A DNA stretch of 64,000 nucleotides from Odontesthes bonariensis (taxonomy: Eukaryota; Chordata; Actinopteri; Atheriniformes; Atherinopsidae), in the NCBI RefSeq assembly GCF_027942865.1, contig NC_134509.1:9197754-9261753 (forward strand), given 5' to 3'. Positions 24,889 through 36,781 of the stretch are shown in pieces. Made by a program: the position numbers and the translations under genes. The first letter of the stretch is position 1, and each line of letters begins with the position of its first letter. The notes under the pieces were generated by a model. It was not told where the DNA came from and made no database searches. It saw nothing but the letters and a program-made list of their open reading frames with translations.

Positions 24889-27800
24889 TCACAGGATCGA
24901 GCAGAACATGCTGCCACTGTGGCAGCCGCTTTCCACCGTAGCGCCGACCCTGGCAGTCATGGAGATTCCAAGTCGGGAGGGATACTGGGATGAGGACAGG
25001 CCGGCATGAGAGCTCGCCAGCGGGCGAGGAGGAGGGTTATCCAAAACCCAGGGTGGAGCAGATGTACAGCTGGAAAATGTCAAAGAGTTTACCAAATATA
25101 TTCAGACTCCTTTGAAATACATTGTGGCAAATGTATGTGTACTTAGCACATCTCACGCCAATATTCAGTCTATTTTTTTGTGAGATGTCACACTTTATAT
25201 GCTGCTATGTCCCACTCTGTTCATCAGCTAGTTTCCAACCATCTGGTATGGTGATTTTTCTGTTAAAACTGAAGCCCAAAACATCACCATGAAAGCATTA
25301 ATAGGGATCATGAACTATAACAAGTATGAAAAAAAAAAAGGAAACCCACTCAAACACACCTAAAAGTTCAGTTTAAAAGTAGCTGCGTACCTTATTTCAA
25401 ACCCTGTGGTGAAACACTCGCTGAAAATATGGGGCCAGTTTAGGAAACACTTTGAACTCCATGATTTTTCCCTCTTAAAGCTGCAGTCTGCAGGATTTGT
25501 TGTTGTCATACGTAAAGTCCTAATTTTTGGCATTTTAAGAGTTTACATGATGTATCAGAACGCTTGAAGTTGAAAACGGTGACCTCCGTAGTCGCAAAAT
25601 GCAAGAAATGCTTATTTTTTAACCGAAAAATAAAAAGTTATTCAACTTCCTGTCCCGCCCCATCAAAACACATGAGAACTCGTGCACGTAGACGTGCACG
25701 CCAGATGCGCTTACACGACTCCTCATTCATCAACTCACCTGTCATTTGCGATCATGGAAGACACAGTAAGTAGACAAGCCCGTAATGAAGTTCAATAGTC
25801 TAGATAAATAAGCGTGGGGACGAGCCTACCTTGTATCGCGCGTGCACAATCGGTGATTGACAGGCAGCAGAGCCCAGCTCATAACCTGATTGGTTACCTC
25901 TTACCGGTCCGGTCTGCAATTTTGTAAACAAACCTGCTGGCTTTGGAGGGACCTAGCGGGACATATAGGGGACCTAGAGAACTCGTTTTTTTTTGTATTG
26001 GGGTATTTAATGTACTACTTTCAGAATCCCCGGACAGTTCCAGGCATTATGCTTGAAAAAGAGTTGCAGACTGCCGCTTTAAGTCCAATTGCACTTAACC
26101 ATTTTTTTAAACCATCTGTTCAGGATGGGGTGTTCCTAGAGTGGCACCGGAGGGGGCTTATTCATTTTAAGGACCTTTTCATAGAGAAGAATTTGGCATC
26201 CTTTGAGGAACTTAGCAACAAATATGGTTTACCTAAATCCCATTGTTTTAGATATTTGCAAGCCAGAAACTTTATTCGGTCTCACTTTTCAGGCTCAGTT
26301 TCCCTACCAGAGTGTACACTGTTGGAAACCATCCTATTATTGAACCTGACTCGTAAAGGGATGGTTTCGTGGCTTTATAATAAAATGTTGACCATGAAAG
26401 AGACCTCCTCACCTAAACTTAAAACTTCATGGGAAGAAGACCTGAATATGACTATACTGGATGAGACATGGGCCTCTATACTTAAACTGGTGAATACATC
26501 ATCTCTGTGTGCGCGCCATTGTCTCATTCAGTTTAAAATAGTACATAGAGCCCATCTCTCCAAAAGCAAACTATCTCGTTTCTATCCAGAAATCACCCCA
26601 TACTGCGACAAATGCAAAACTGCCGTAGCCACATTGGGTCATATGTACTGGTTCTGCCCCGCTCTTGGTCAGTTCTGGACAGATGTTTTCCGTACGATGT
26701 CCGGGTTGGCCGGAGTTGCAGTAACACCTGGCCCTCTTTTGGCTCTTTTTGGCTTCAGTGATGAGGGGTTGCCTTTACCAGCCTCTAAAAAACAGGCACT
26801 AGCATTTTGCTCATTGTTAGCGAGGCGTACAGTTCTAAACCAGGTGGAAGGGTGCTGCTCTTCCAACTCACAAGCAGTGGTTATGTGACCTCATGTCGTG
26901 TTTGAAATTGGAAAGAATTAGATGCTCTCTTCAACACTCAACTGGTAACTCATTCCAAAATTTACAATAATCCTCTAGATTAATTTATTTTATTAAAATG
27001 TGCTCTGTTTCTGTCAGGGATAGGAATGTAGTCCTGGGTGGGCTAAATGGGATTACTTTGTAGGGATTCATTTTTTGTATATTATTTTATGTCTGTGCCA
27101 GATAAACACTTTGTATTCACAAACTGTATGCATAAAAGGAAAAAAAACTTAATAAAAAGACTGATTAAAAAAAAGTAGCTGCGTATCCCTTTAACTTCGT
27201 TAGCAGTGCCTGGAGGGATCTTCTTCAAATACAGCACTAAAGTTCGCTTTGCCTGATGGATGAACTTTTAGATTCAAGCTTTGATTGAAAGTTGAAAGTT
27301 GTAAAAAGCGACTTTTCTCCACAGAAGAATTCATACACTAATGATAAAAAATCTGACAGAAATACCTAAAAGGAGAATCTGACCATAATTTCACAACATC
27401 ACTGTGGAAATGAAGGGCAGATTCTGATCATTTATCTTTTCAGACTGAGTCCTAAGTTAGTGACCCTACTTTTAGGTGTCCATCTTGAGACTACGGAGAT
27501 TGCATGGATCTTAAATGTTAAAATGGTGGATGTGAAGAGAATCTGCAGGTCTTTTGGCATCTAAAAATAAGGCAGAAAAGTGTGTTCAGAGGCCACTGAT
27601 GCCTCTGAACGCTGTTATTTTCAGTTGCTTAGTTACCTGTTATTATGCCTTAGAATACTGTTGTTGCACAGCACGCAGCTCTCATTGCCAGGGTCCATGT
27701 GTAGCAGTGTTTTTTTGTTCTCAGGGTGGCCCTGGAACAAGATGTTGTCATGCACAACACCTTTTACTTGCCCCAGCAGAGCAATACCACAGCCCTGTGC

Positions 27801-30800
27801 TGGTTGCACACGGTTGCGCACTATCTAAAGACAAAAAAGACAGAAGAAAAAAATAAATAAATCACTAAACGTATTAAAGTAATGTGTACATTGTGTTTGT
27901 TGCATCTGAAATAAGTCTAGTCCTATGTTAGAGTCTTGAGTCATCCCTCTTTTCTTTATATTTTCCTTCCAAGGAGCCAGACTTTCTGGTAATCTTTTTA
28001 AGCTGCTGGGAGCAATAGTTCTGAGAACGGAACAAAAGGCAGCCGACATCCAAAGAAGAGCTTTGGGATGTCCTTCAAGAAGCCTGGAGAACTGTTCCCA
28101 AAGACTACTTAAAGAAATGACAGGAAAGCTTGTCCAAGAGTGTTCAGGCCACGTTGAAGAATAAAAGAAGTCAAACTAAATATTGGCTTTCATGCTCGTT
28201 CAAATTGTACGCGCTCAATTTTCATGTTTGCCCATGTTTAAAAAACGTATTGCACTTATTTATGCTGGCAATATACTGTATAAAGAAACAAGGGAAGGCT
28301 CAGGACTTTTGCACAGTACTCAAGTCTACCGGTGTATCACTCAATCTCACCTTGATATCAGTGCTTGCAGACACCTGGATCCCACATCCACTGTTACCAA
28401 CCACATCATTCTCCACTATCTGCCCATTACCACTAAGCCGGACTCCATGGCCACTGTTTTCATAGATGCCATTACCACGTAGCTCAACTCGGCAGTCCTT
28501 CTCTACTGTAATACCACCTCGACTATTTTTAAGAATGCAGTTTGTAACAAGTCGGGTCAGCTGACTGCTCTGCAGCACGGCGATGCCAGGGCCACGGTTG
28601 CTGTTTATAAGGTTCGCGAATACATTCAGGGCTTCGCTGCTCTTCACATATAGGCCAACTGCTGCAAAAAAGAGGGAGAGACCGTTGGAGACAGAGCGCC
28701 ACCGTTTGCATTTGGTTCAACAGATCGGTTCAGTACCTCCGTTGTAGCTCACGCAGTTGCCTTCCACCAGGGCCACGCTGATGGAGCGGCGAGCAGAGTG
28801 CCGCTCATCCTCGCTGTCCAGATCGCTCTCCCAAGCAAACAGTTCGCCCTCCTCATTAAAGTTCTCCTGCCCTTCTCTTCCTTCTCCTTCCACTCCCCTC
28901 CTTTCTCCAATGCCTGCATCTCCACCAATCCCTTCCTGTCCAGGCCAACTCCCCTCCCTGGCCTCAATGTTCTCCGGGTCCTTTCGGCAGAACACTGCCA
29001 GCCCATACATGCAGTTATGGAGGATGTAGTTTCCTAAGAGCTGGGGGAGGCTGGATGACATAACCCACACGCCGCAGCCTTTATTACCTAAAGAAATCAG
29101 ACGAGGAGGAAATCAAACACTTGGAGAAAAGCGTTTAAAGATGAGCTGTTATGTACAAACAATCAGTGCAGCCACTATCAGGCTGAAATGACATACAATA
29201 GACATGGTTTCCCTCAATAAGTCCACGTCCTCTTTCTCCCACCACCACACCGTCTGAGTAGCCATAGCAGATGTAATTGTTCCTCAAGATGGGGTCACCT
29301 CCTCTGCGGATGTCCACGCCCCCCCACTGGTTCTCCCTGATCACATTCTCTGGAATTAAAATGCCACACATGATGAATCCAGTCATCCCGATGGGTGATG
29401 TTGACAATTAGACGGGGCAGAGCCAATGACACACCTGTTATCATCCCTCTGCCGTTCTCATTGATAGCAATCCCTGCTGCCTGGCCTTGAAAGATGTGAT
29501 TACCACTAAGAAAGAAATGAGAGAAGTGGATTAAATGCTTAGGTTCAGACTTTGCACAGACACTGAATAGAGCAGAGCCAACAAAAATCCTATTAGGAAT
29601 GCATGTGTTTCGAAGTCAAAATATCTGAAAGAAGGTACGCAGTTTCTCTGCTAAACAATACTGCCTTTGATTTTATTACTGAGAACCTTTGTCTTCTGTC
29701 CCTACTGAGAACACCCATCGAGAAACTATGAACACTGAACAATATCCAAATAATGGCAACCGCAGGGTCAACACAATCCCAGGAAAGTTGGATGTTTGTG
29801 GAGTCCAACCTACCTCACCACAGGATTCCCGCTGAAGAGAATATACACACCGGCCTCCTTGTTGTTGTAGATCAGGTTGCTCCGAATAGAACCTTTCCCG
29901 TTGCCAAGAACAACAACCCCAGAACGAAAACCACTATGAATTTTGTTGCACTGCGGAATGAAAGATGGTATACAAACAGAGTAGTGCATACGACACTAAG
30001 ACAGGTTTACAGCAGAGTCAACATGCCACGAGGTTACGGCTAAGAGGGTGATACGCTTTCTCTTAAAGGGATAGTTCGCCTCTTTTGACATGAAGCTGTA
30101 TGACATCCCAATCTAGCAATATCGTTTATGAACATTTTCTTACCCCCCACTGCGTGCTGTGAGCCGAGTTCCAGCCTCGTTTTTGACGTTGACGAAGGTA
30201 GTCCGGCTAGTTGGCTGGGGCCACAAAAATAAAGCGTTTTGCCTCTCAAAACAATATACGTTCAAAAGAGTAATACATTTGCATCACAAAATCGTTCTCC
30301 AGGAAAAAGTCAGACCTCACATCGCTTGGCGCTATTTTCTCTCTACCTTCGTATCACTGCATGCTGTGCAGACCGAGCAGTCCCCTGCTGCCGAGCAGTA
30401 AACACCATAACAGGTGCAGCTGTCGGCAGGCGGCAGCACGCAGTGATACGAAGGGAGAGAAAATACACCAAGCGATTGTGAGGTCTGACTTTTTCCTGGA
30501 GAACGATTTGTGATGCAAATGTATTACTCTTTTGAACGCATATTGTTTTGAGAAGCAAGACGCTTTATTTTTGTGGCCCCAGCCAACTAGCCGGACTACC
30601 TTCGTCAACGTCAAAAACGAGGCTGGAACTCGGCTCACAGCACGCAGTGGGGGGTAAGAAAATGTTCATAAACGATATTGCTAATATGGGATGTCATACA
30701 GCTTCATGTCAAAAGTGGCAAACTATCCCTTTAACGACTAGTCATGAGATGCTTTTGAAAAATCAGAGACAAGCTGTATTAGAATTATTGAGAAATGCCT

Positions 30801-32790
30801 CCAACTTTAAAAACTTGGGACTTTTAAAGATGGTAATTTACCAGAATGGTGGGGTTAGCCCCTTTTCGGATGTCCAGCCCCGCCTCCCCATTCGAGTGGA
30901 TGTTATTTTCCGCAATGAGGCCCCGAGCAGACAGGCGTAGAAACACACCTGACGCACGGCACTCACACACCTCGTTTCTCAGCATCACAATCTAAAGGAG
31001 GGGAGAGAGAAAGAGGGAGCTCAAGTAACAGCTTGAACTGGAATCTGCTGCTAAATTACTAATGATCAAAGCCACTTCCTTAACTTGATATGTTACTCAA
31101 ATGGTGCTCTGCGCATTAGAGTCCCTAAACCTGAGAAATCTTAATGTGTAAGGATGATAATTCAGATTTATAAGAGACAAAGGTATAAGGATTTAATTTA
31201 CCGTGGAGTTCTGGATGCAGCGGACAGCATAGTTCAGCCCACGGAATATATTGTCCTCCAACCGAGCTTGTCCATAATTAGACAAGTGTACACCACCCTT
31301 CCCGTCTCTGAAGAGGCAGCGTCTGAGGATGCAGCCAAGGGTCGATGTCCCCAGTATCAGAGCCCCAGGGTCCCTTTCAAATTCTTGCTGAAGGGTGAGG
31401 GGTTCAGGGGTGGCAGATGGGGGGTCAGAGGAAGACGCAAGGGGCAGAGAGCCATCTGCCCGGAGCTTGAGTAAATGGGATAGGCTGTGATGGTCACAGG
31501 GGATTTTGTAATCCAGTGTAAATTGTTTCTTAGTATTGTCATTTGTCTCGCCATCTCGGTTTTCCTCCTCTCTCTCACTGTGCTCACCATCACTCCAGCC
31601 ATCTTCAATAAATGTGCCCTGACAACCAGAATCTCCACCTGTCCTTCTCTTCCAGTCCTCCATGCTCACATGCTCCTTTTTAACATTACCATGGGGAGGG
31701 TCAGGCTCACCAGTGGAGCTGGCCCGAGGGCCTTTGGGGGAGCTGCAAGACCCAGATGGGAACGTCCTGGCTAAGGCAGCCAAGTGTTTACAAGCCCAGT
31801 TCCTTTCTGACACCGGAGGACCTTCCACAGTCACCGAAGCTGTGTCACTTCCAGAGAAATCACAGCTGTCCAATAAACTGAGCACAACGCCCAGCAAGTG
31901 GGCAGAGCTGCCTTGTGAGAAGGAGCAAAATCGAGCCTGGCAAGTTCCAGGACCACGGATTTGCAGCTGGGCCCCCTCAAAGTTGCAGTTATCTAGCTGG
32001 ATGTGACCCCATGATGTCTAGAGGAGAGCAGGGACAGAAAAGTGATAGCAGTCAGAGAGATTTAGCTACAAAGAATAAAATAAACTGGAATTAAACCTGA
32101 TTCGGTCATTTGTGGATTCAAGCGAGAATGGACCTTTTTTCAATCTTAAACCTCTAATGAGACATAGCGCTCTATGAAACCACAAGGACAAGCTCCAACT
32201 TCACCTTGTAGACAACAGTGGAGAACCAGGGGGGCATGAAAACCAGGTTACACAACCTGGCAGTAGGGCACTGCTGCTCCATACACACCAGGAGGGCCAC
32301 CTCGCCCAGTCGGCCCAAACCAACCAGCTCCACGGGCACTTTCAGCGTCACCTCAGCCTGCTCCTCATACACCCCTGGATGGAGAACCACACGGTCATAT
32401 GGCCCCACCACCCCCAGAGCCCCTCGCAAGGTCTCAAACTCACAACCGGGCCCCACGTGCCAAACCCTGCGGTCCTTTCTCCGACGGAAGAAGAGGAGGC
32501 AGGCAGAGGACTGCAGCTCTGGTCCATTTCGAGTCCAGGTGCGGGTGGCAAGGGCGTGCTGCTTCAGTGCCTCTCTCCAGGAGGGGGGCTCAAGATGGGG
32601 CTGACTGGGCCAGTTGGGATGCCGACACTCGGGGCAACCAAGGCAGAGCTGCCTCCAGCGGGTGTTATCCAGAGAGAGAATGAGCTCCCGCCAGGCACGG
32701 CACACCTGGCAGCAGCGGCCCAGGTCTGGGAGAGGAAGATAGGCCAAGATAACCCTCCACAGCTCCATGGGGAGGCTACCCACCTCCATG
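24889..32790 (-). CDS. fbxo10: FBXO10, SCF ubiquitin-ligase F-box adaptor with beta-helix repeats
   Basis: Substrate receptor of an SKP1-CUL1-F-box ligase; human FBXO10 targets BCL2 (family knowledge). Coding exons in order: 32215-32790 (ATG 32788-32790), 31202-32017, 30842-30991, 29814-29950, 29435-29505, 29197-29349, 28737-29087, 28351-28661, 27637-27824, 24889-25069; about 977 residues (human 956). F-box in the first 50 residues (LPMELWRVILAYLPLPDLGR). It is followed by CASH-type right-handed beta-helix repeats with many G-N-x-I/V steps (for example GLIEGN, GGVDIRRGG, ELRGNGIYENSGHG). The second exon carries a fish-variable Ser/Glu-rich loop. The exon at 28737-29087 holds an acidic, Gly/Glu-rich insertion. 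The last four residues are CSIL, a CaaX box like human CTIL. A noncoding first exon ends at a donor at 33347-33352. The last intron is expanded by a LINE. Confidence 0.95.
25390..27170 (+). mobile_element. 5'-truncated L1/Tx1-type LINE in the last FBXO10 intron, split by a MITE
   Basis: A 15-base direct repeat (AAAAGTAGCTGCGTA) at 25375-25389 and 27171-27185 brackets the insertion, with an A-rich tail just before the second copy. Inside is an open frame of about 260 codons (26083-26888) resembling the C-terminal part of L1-type ORF2: it contains LIQFKIVHRAHLSKSKL and a cysteine/histidine motif CDKCKTAVATLGHMYWFCP. Upstream of MITE E the frame continues back to about 25400. Only the 3' end of the element was inserted. 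The final frame is open, so the insertion is probably fairly young. Confidence 0.85.
25479..26078. mobile_element. TTAA-flanked MITE, family E, nested inside the LINE
   Basis: Begins AGCTGCAGTCTGCAGGATTT and ends with an imperfect inverse (GAGTTGCAGACTGCCGCT). It is flanked by TTAA at 25475-25478 and 26079-26082. Removing the element with one TTAA joins ...FSLL to SPIALNHF in one frame with no stop, so the exact excision boundary is verified by the host reading frame. About 600 bases, no coding capacity seen. Confidence 0.9.
28020..28320 (+). mobile_element. Tc1/mariner transposase 3' fragment, decayed, FBXO10 intron 8
   Basis: Reads CAGCCGACATCCAAAGAAGA and GAAGCCTGGAGAACTGTTCC, matching on the opposite strand the relic at 39245-39700. 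It ends with GGACTTTTGCACAGTACT, a phrase typical of Tc1-like element ends in fish. Frame is broken; only the C-terminal coding end remains. Confidence 0.7.
30067..30730. mobile_element. TTAA-flanked foldback MITE, family C, copy 3
   Basis: 664 bases in the FBXO10 intron between 29950 and 30842. Arms of about 300 bases (30067-30366 and 30433-30730) are inverse copies; a loop of about 65 bases lies between. It starts AGGGATAGTTCGCCTCTTTT, ends CAAACTATCCCT, and is flanked by TTAA at 30063-30066 and 30731-30734. Sequence follows C1 in some central words and C2 in architecture. Confidence 0.9.
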
Positions 32791-32924
32791 GCAGCAGAGA
32801 CACCGGCTGAGGAGCACCGTGACGAAGGGGAGTACCTGGAAACAACATGTAAGACGTGCACACGCACGTGCAGTTACAGCAACAGGAAACCACGCAACCG
32901 TGACACAACAATAACATACATACA

Positions 32925-33060
32925 TACATACACATACATATACATATATATACACATATATATACACATATACATATATACACATATATATACATATACA
33001 TATATATATATATATACACATATATATACATACATATACACATATATATATACATACCAC
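32925..33060. repeat. (TA)n/(CA)n compound microsatellite
   Basis: Alternating TACA, TATA and CACA tracts just upstream of FBXO10's ATG-bearing exon. The open frames over it are purely repeat-derived. Confidence 0.95.
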
Positions 33061-33352
33061 CATACAACTGTGTTCATTAATACTAGCACTCTAATGTCCA
33101 GTGTCGCGGCAGCAGTGTTTTTTGTTGTTTTTTTAAGTAGGAAAACAACAGCAAATATTCAACATTTTTTATTTTTCTGTCAAGTTCACTTCACTCAGCG
33201 ACAACTAATATTTGCACACAGGCCTGCAGCTTTCTCCTCAAAGTTTACAACGGTTAATGATGGTTAGCTAGCGAGGTAACGCTAGGTATTGCGAACTAAC
33301 CCTCTGCGCAACTAACGTTAGCTGCAAACATCATGAGAAATGAGACGCTCAC

Positions 33353-33450
33353 CTTTTAGCAGTTCGCCATTAGTTCGAATAATCAACACATGCCGGCTCG
33401 ATGTTTACACCAGCTACCTACATGGCGGTCTCCTCACAGCCTCCGCCAGC
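33353..33450 (-). promoter_or_regulatory. Probable noncoding first exon and promoter side of FBXO10
   Basis: On the minus strand CTGCTAAAAG is followed by GTGAGCGTC, a strong donor at 33347-33352. It pairs with the acceptor (TTTCCAG) at 32837-32839 in front of the ATG exon. The upstream boundary of the exon is not defined. Confidence 0.5.
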
Positions 33451-34261
33451 GTTCTCAGTAGTGCATGATGACTGCAGATGTGCCATGGAAATGGAGCTCA
33501 GGCTCAGGCTACCAGTTTACGGCAGGAGACAAAAAAAAAAAAAAAAGATCTCCATCTTCCGCTTCCAAAAAGTGGGCGTTGACGTTAACCCCCCCCCCCC
33601 CCCCCCCTCCCCTAAAGACGCACACACATAGACACGCGCGCGCACCTTGGGATGTTTGGAGGAGAGCATATGCGGTCAGGACCGTTGCAGATGAAGATGG
33701 CCAGGCAAGCCTTCAGTAGCAACCAGACAAACTTTGGTCACAGTGCCTTTCACCAGTGTCTAATTTTGAAAGGAATTTCCTCAGGATTTTAATGCGCCAC
33801 ACCAAATAAGACCCGCAACTTGCTGATGAATACTGCCTCCATGGTCGTTATTGGCAGTGCCAAGTCAGTTATCAGGATTGGGTAGCTGTCGGGATCAAGA
33901 TGGCATAATCAGATCTCAAAAATAAGTGATTTCATCGAGTCTAGATTAGATGATAAAACTGTGTAATTATACTATCGTTACATTTCCAAGGATACTTGGT
34001 TAATGTAGTTATACATCTAAAATATGCCAACAAAAACCTTACAGGAACCATATGCATAGAGTTACCGTATATGGCATGTTTGTTTCCATTGACAATTTTA
34101 CTGGACCCGTTCCAACTGCTACATTTTTTTCTACGTCTACAGGCTTCCAGTTCTGTTAACGGTTTACCAACTAATTCCTGAATCTGTTTTTAATTTTGCT
34201 CCATTTTCGTTCTACTGCCTTGACCTTGGTAGGATTTTTATTTTATTTTATCATAACTTAA

Positions 34262-34682
34262 AGCAATACTATGTAACATTTCTACCTTAAAATAACAGCT
34301 TGAAAAAAATTGTGCGGCTAGAATGAGTTTTAATATTACGATTGGCCTGTCTCCTATGCCCTTCGGGGGTCTGAGTTGGAAAAACTGCGCAATGTAACTT
34401 TGCTGGACCGGCCCGGGAGCTAAGCGGAAGTACTTCGACTTGCTTTCTGGCACACCTACTGCAAAAACAAATAGACCCCTCTCACGCTCCCAGGTACATT
34501 TGATTACTCTTACCTTCTCGGTCGACATAGCTTGCACCTTCTGACTCCTCGCCGGTTCGTAAACAAACGTGAAACGTGAAAGCAAAAGGGTGTTGTATTT
34601 ACGACAGTGTAACCGTACATTACCTCCAAGCCTGTAGGGGGAGCTCCATAGTGGGCTTTTTGAGAAGTTACATTGTATCGCT
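34262..34682. mobile_element. TTAA-flanked MITE, family B, copy 1
   Basis: Begins AGCAATACTATGTAACATTT and ends AAGTTACATTGTATCGCT, flanked by TTAA at 34258-34261 and 34683-34686. It is about 421 bases. The interior (CCCTTCGGGGGTCTGAGTTG; GCAAGCTATGTCGACCGAGA on the other strand) matches B2 in reverse orientation. Confidence 0.88.
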
Positions 34683-34760
34683 TTAATTTGAATTTTTGTT
34701 CTGTTGTCTTCTGAGAGGCCCCAATGCAGGGGACACTCGCAACTTGTTAACAATAAATTA

Positions 34761-34790
34761 GTTTGCAGCAGTTTGCAGCAGTTTGCAGCA
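34761..34790. repeat. Three perfect tandem copies of a 10-mer
   Basis: GTTTGCAGCA occurs three times head to tail with no mismatch. No function visible. Confidence 0.95.
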
Positions 34791-35063
34791 CATGTGGGCT
34801 CTGCATATCTCACTGGCCAAGAGTACCGTTTTTCTCTGACTGGGCTGTGGTATGAAAGGAAGAGCTTAAATGTGTTTTCCAAACAAAATTTTATTACATA
34901 GAGAATTTACTCTTGGTGATTTACATCAATAAGTAAACTGATTGCATCATGCAACGGTTATGTAATTATTGTGGATAAAAAGTTCTCTAAATCTGCTGGA
35001 CCTGCTCGACTACAGACCAGAGAATGATAAAAATGAGTTGAACATATATTTAGGCTATTTAGC

Positions 35064-36140
35064 AGTGTTGTGCGTGAACGAGTTCAAAAGAACGCGTTCA
35101 TTGAACACGCTCATTTTTTCGCGAACGTTGAACTGAACGCAACACGTTTTTTAATAAAGAACTTGAACGTGAATGAGTTCACATTATGTGTCATGAACGG
35201 CAGACATCACTGTAAATGAACGTTGGAATTTGTTTTCCATTGAAAACTGAGTGACATCTGTTTTCTCTTTTGAAAAGCAACGAGAGAAATTCCTCCCTCC
35301 TGTATTCTATGGAAGCAAATCGTGATCAAAATTCAAATTCAAATGCATTATCAGAAATGCTTTTTCATTTTAAGAATGTGGCTGCATTATTTGACTCATA
35401 AATGAAATTACTAATCAATCATCCTATTTGCATTTCAATTTTCTTCTTCAAGACTGCTCATTCTTTCACTTAATTCAAATGAAAAGGACAAAGACATTTG
35501 AAATTTAATTTTCAAAATATGCCTCAGCAAATAGATACCAAAATTCAATTTGAAATGTAAAAGTTGAAAATTCAAATGCATTATCAGAAATGCTTTTTCA
35601 TTTTAAGAATGTGGCTGCATTATTTGACTCATAAATAAAATGACTAATCAATCATCCTATTGCATTTCAATTTTCTTCTTCAAGACTGCACATTCTATGC
35701 CATAATCAAAAAGAAAACAAAGCGGACATTGCTTTTTCGTTTTCGTGGTCTGCATGCAAAATACTGCCCACAATTCGATAACGAAAAAGCAATCTGAGCG
35801 GCGCAGGAGAGTGACGTCACGCCTGCTGACCGTGCTACCCATCATGTAGGCTACGGTAGGGGGCGGTGTGCATATTTGCTGTACAGTTAGCTGCCCAGGT
35901 GGAGTCAAACAATATATCCGATTCTGATGCCCGTGACCGGGTTGAACGGGTCACAGAGAGCTTGGCTGCATACTCTGCCGTCACAAATTCAGAGGTTAGT
36001 GCAGCAAGGGCTTGCGCGCCGAGGCCGCGGCCACGACCGGCCATGACTTTCTGGCCGCGGCCATTACTGAGGGAGCAGCCATTAATGAGGCTGAGACAGA
36101 CGTTGCGAACAGGAGTCGGGGGATTACCTTTCACAGGTAG
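35064..36140 (+). mobile_element. Possible hAT-like element, left end and first exon
   Basis: Starts at CAGTGTTGTGCGTGAACGAG, followed by a dense set of GAACG/CGTTC words, wording I associate with left ends of fish hAT elements. After an AT-rich stretch with an internal duplication comes a GC-rich open block (35866-36136) ending in TTTCACAG followed by GTAGGATT, which looks like an exon with a donor. No transposase domain is recognised, the right end is not found, and element G may lie inside it. Confidence 0.4.
35333..35690. repeat. Tandem duplication of a 125-base AT-rich segment, period 233
   Basis: Segment 35333-35457 is repeated at 35566-35690 with few differences (both contain GCATTATCAGAAATGCTTTT and GACTCATAAAT). 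The spacer between them is AT-rich. Confidence 0.85.
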
Positions 36141-36252
36141 GATTCAACATTATTATTGGTTGTAATTTGTCAATAGAATATTATTGTACTGTATTTGTGT
36201 CTGCCGGCGAAATCGTAGCCAGCAAACGTTAAACTAGGATATGTTTATAGCC

Positions 36253-36781
36253 GGTGTTATGCCGAGAAGTGCACCCCCTGCTGGTCATACTTTAAGGAGA
36301 GTCTGTGATGGAATGATATGATATAACTACATCATAATTTGTTTACCTAATTGAAGTAACGGATGCAAATCTCAATCAGTCCAAATTTGTATATAAAATT
36401 AAAATAACCAAATTTCATAGTTTCAGGTTCATTTTTATATCATTTCATCTGGGCTATAATGAGTTGAGATTGTTAATAGAAAATGTATCCAACCGTCTTT
36501 CGTGTTGACTACAAAAGTATTAGTCACGGCCCTTACTTTTGAATATATGTCCAATATTATAAAAATAGTTAGGAATAGGAATACTCTAAACTCTACAATT
36601 GTCGGATTATCATAATTGTACACGTATTATTAATTTGCATGAAGAGATGTGAAAAAAAGATGCACGAATGAAACACCATTGTCAGCTCAATATTATTTTT
36701 TTTGGATAAATGTAATAATCCACACCTGAAACGGTTTACGCGCGCTCCGTGAATGGGAATGCACTTCTCGGCATAACACCT
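36253..36781. mobile_element. Inverted-repeat element G, unclassified
   Basis: GGTGTTATGCCGAGAAGTGC at the left is repeated as the inverse (GCACTTCTCGGCATAACACC) at the right, about 525 bases apart. The inverted termini are about 22 bases, near-perfect. I could not find a convincing target duplication, and the interior is AT-rich without coding content. Confidence 0.6.

Noticed and set aside
24569-25009. Plus-strand frame of 146 codons
   Set aside because: Opposite strand of the last FBXO10 exon and its 3' UTR; the minus strand carries the recognised protein end.
32564-33267. Long frames rich in Tyr, Ile, Met and Val around 32925-33060
   Set aside because: Translation of the (TA)n/(CA)n microsatellite in different frames.
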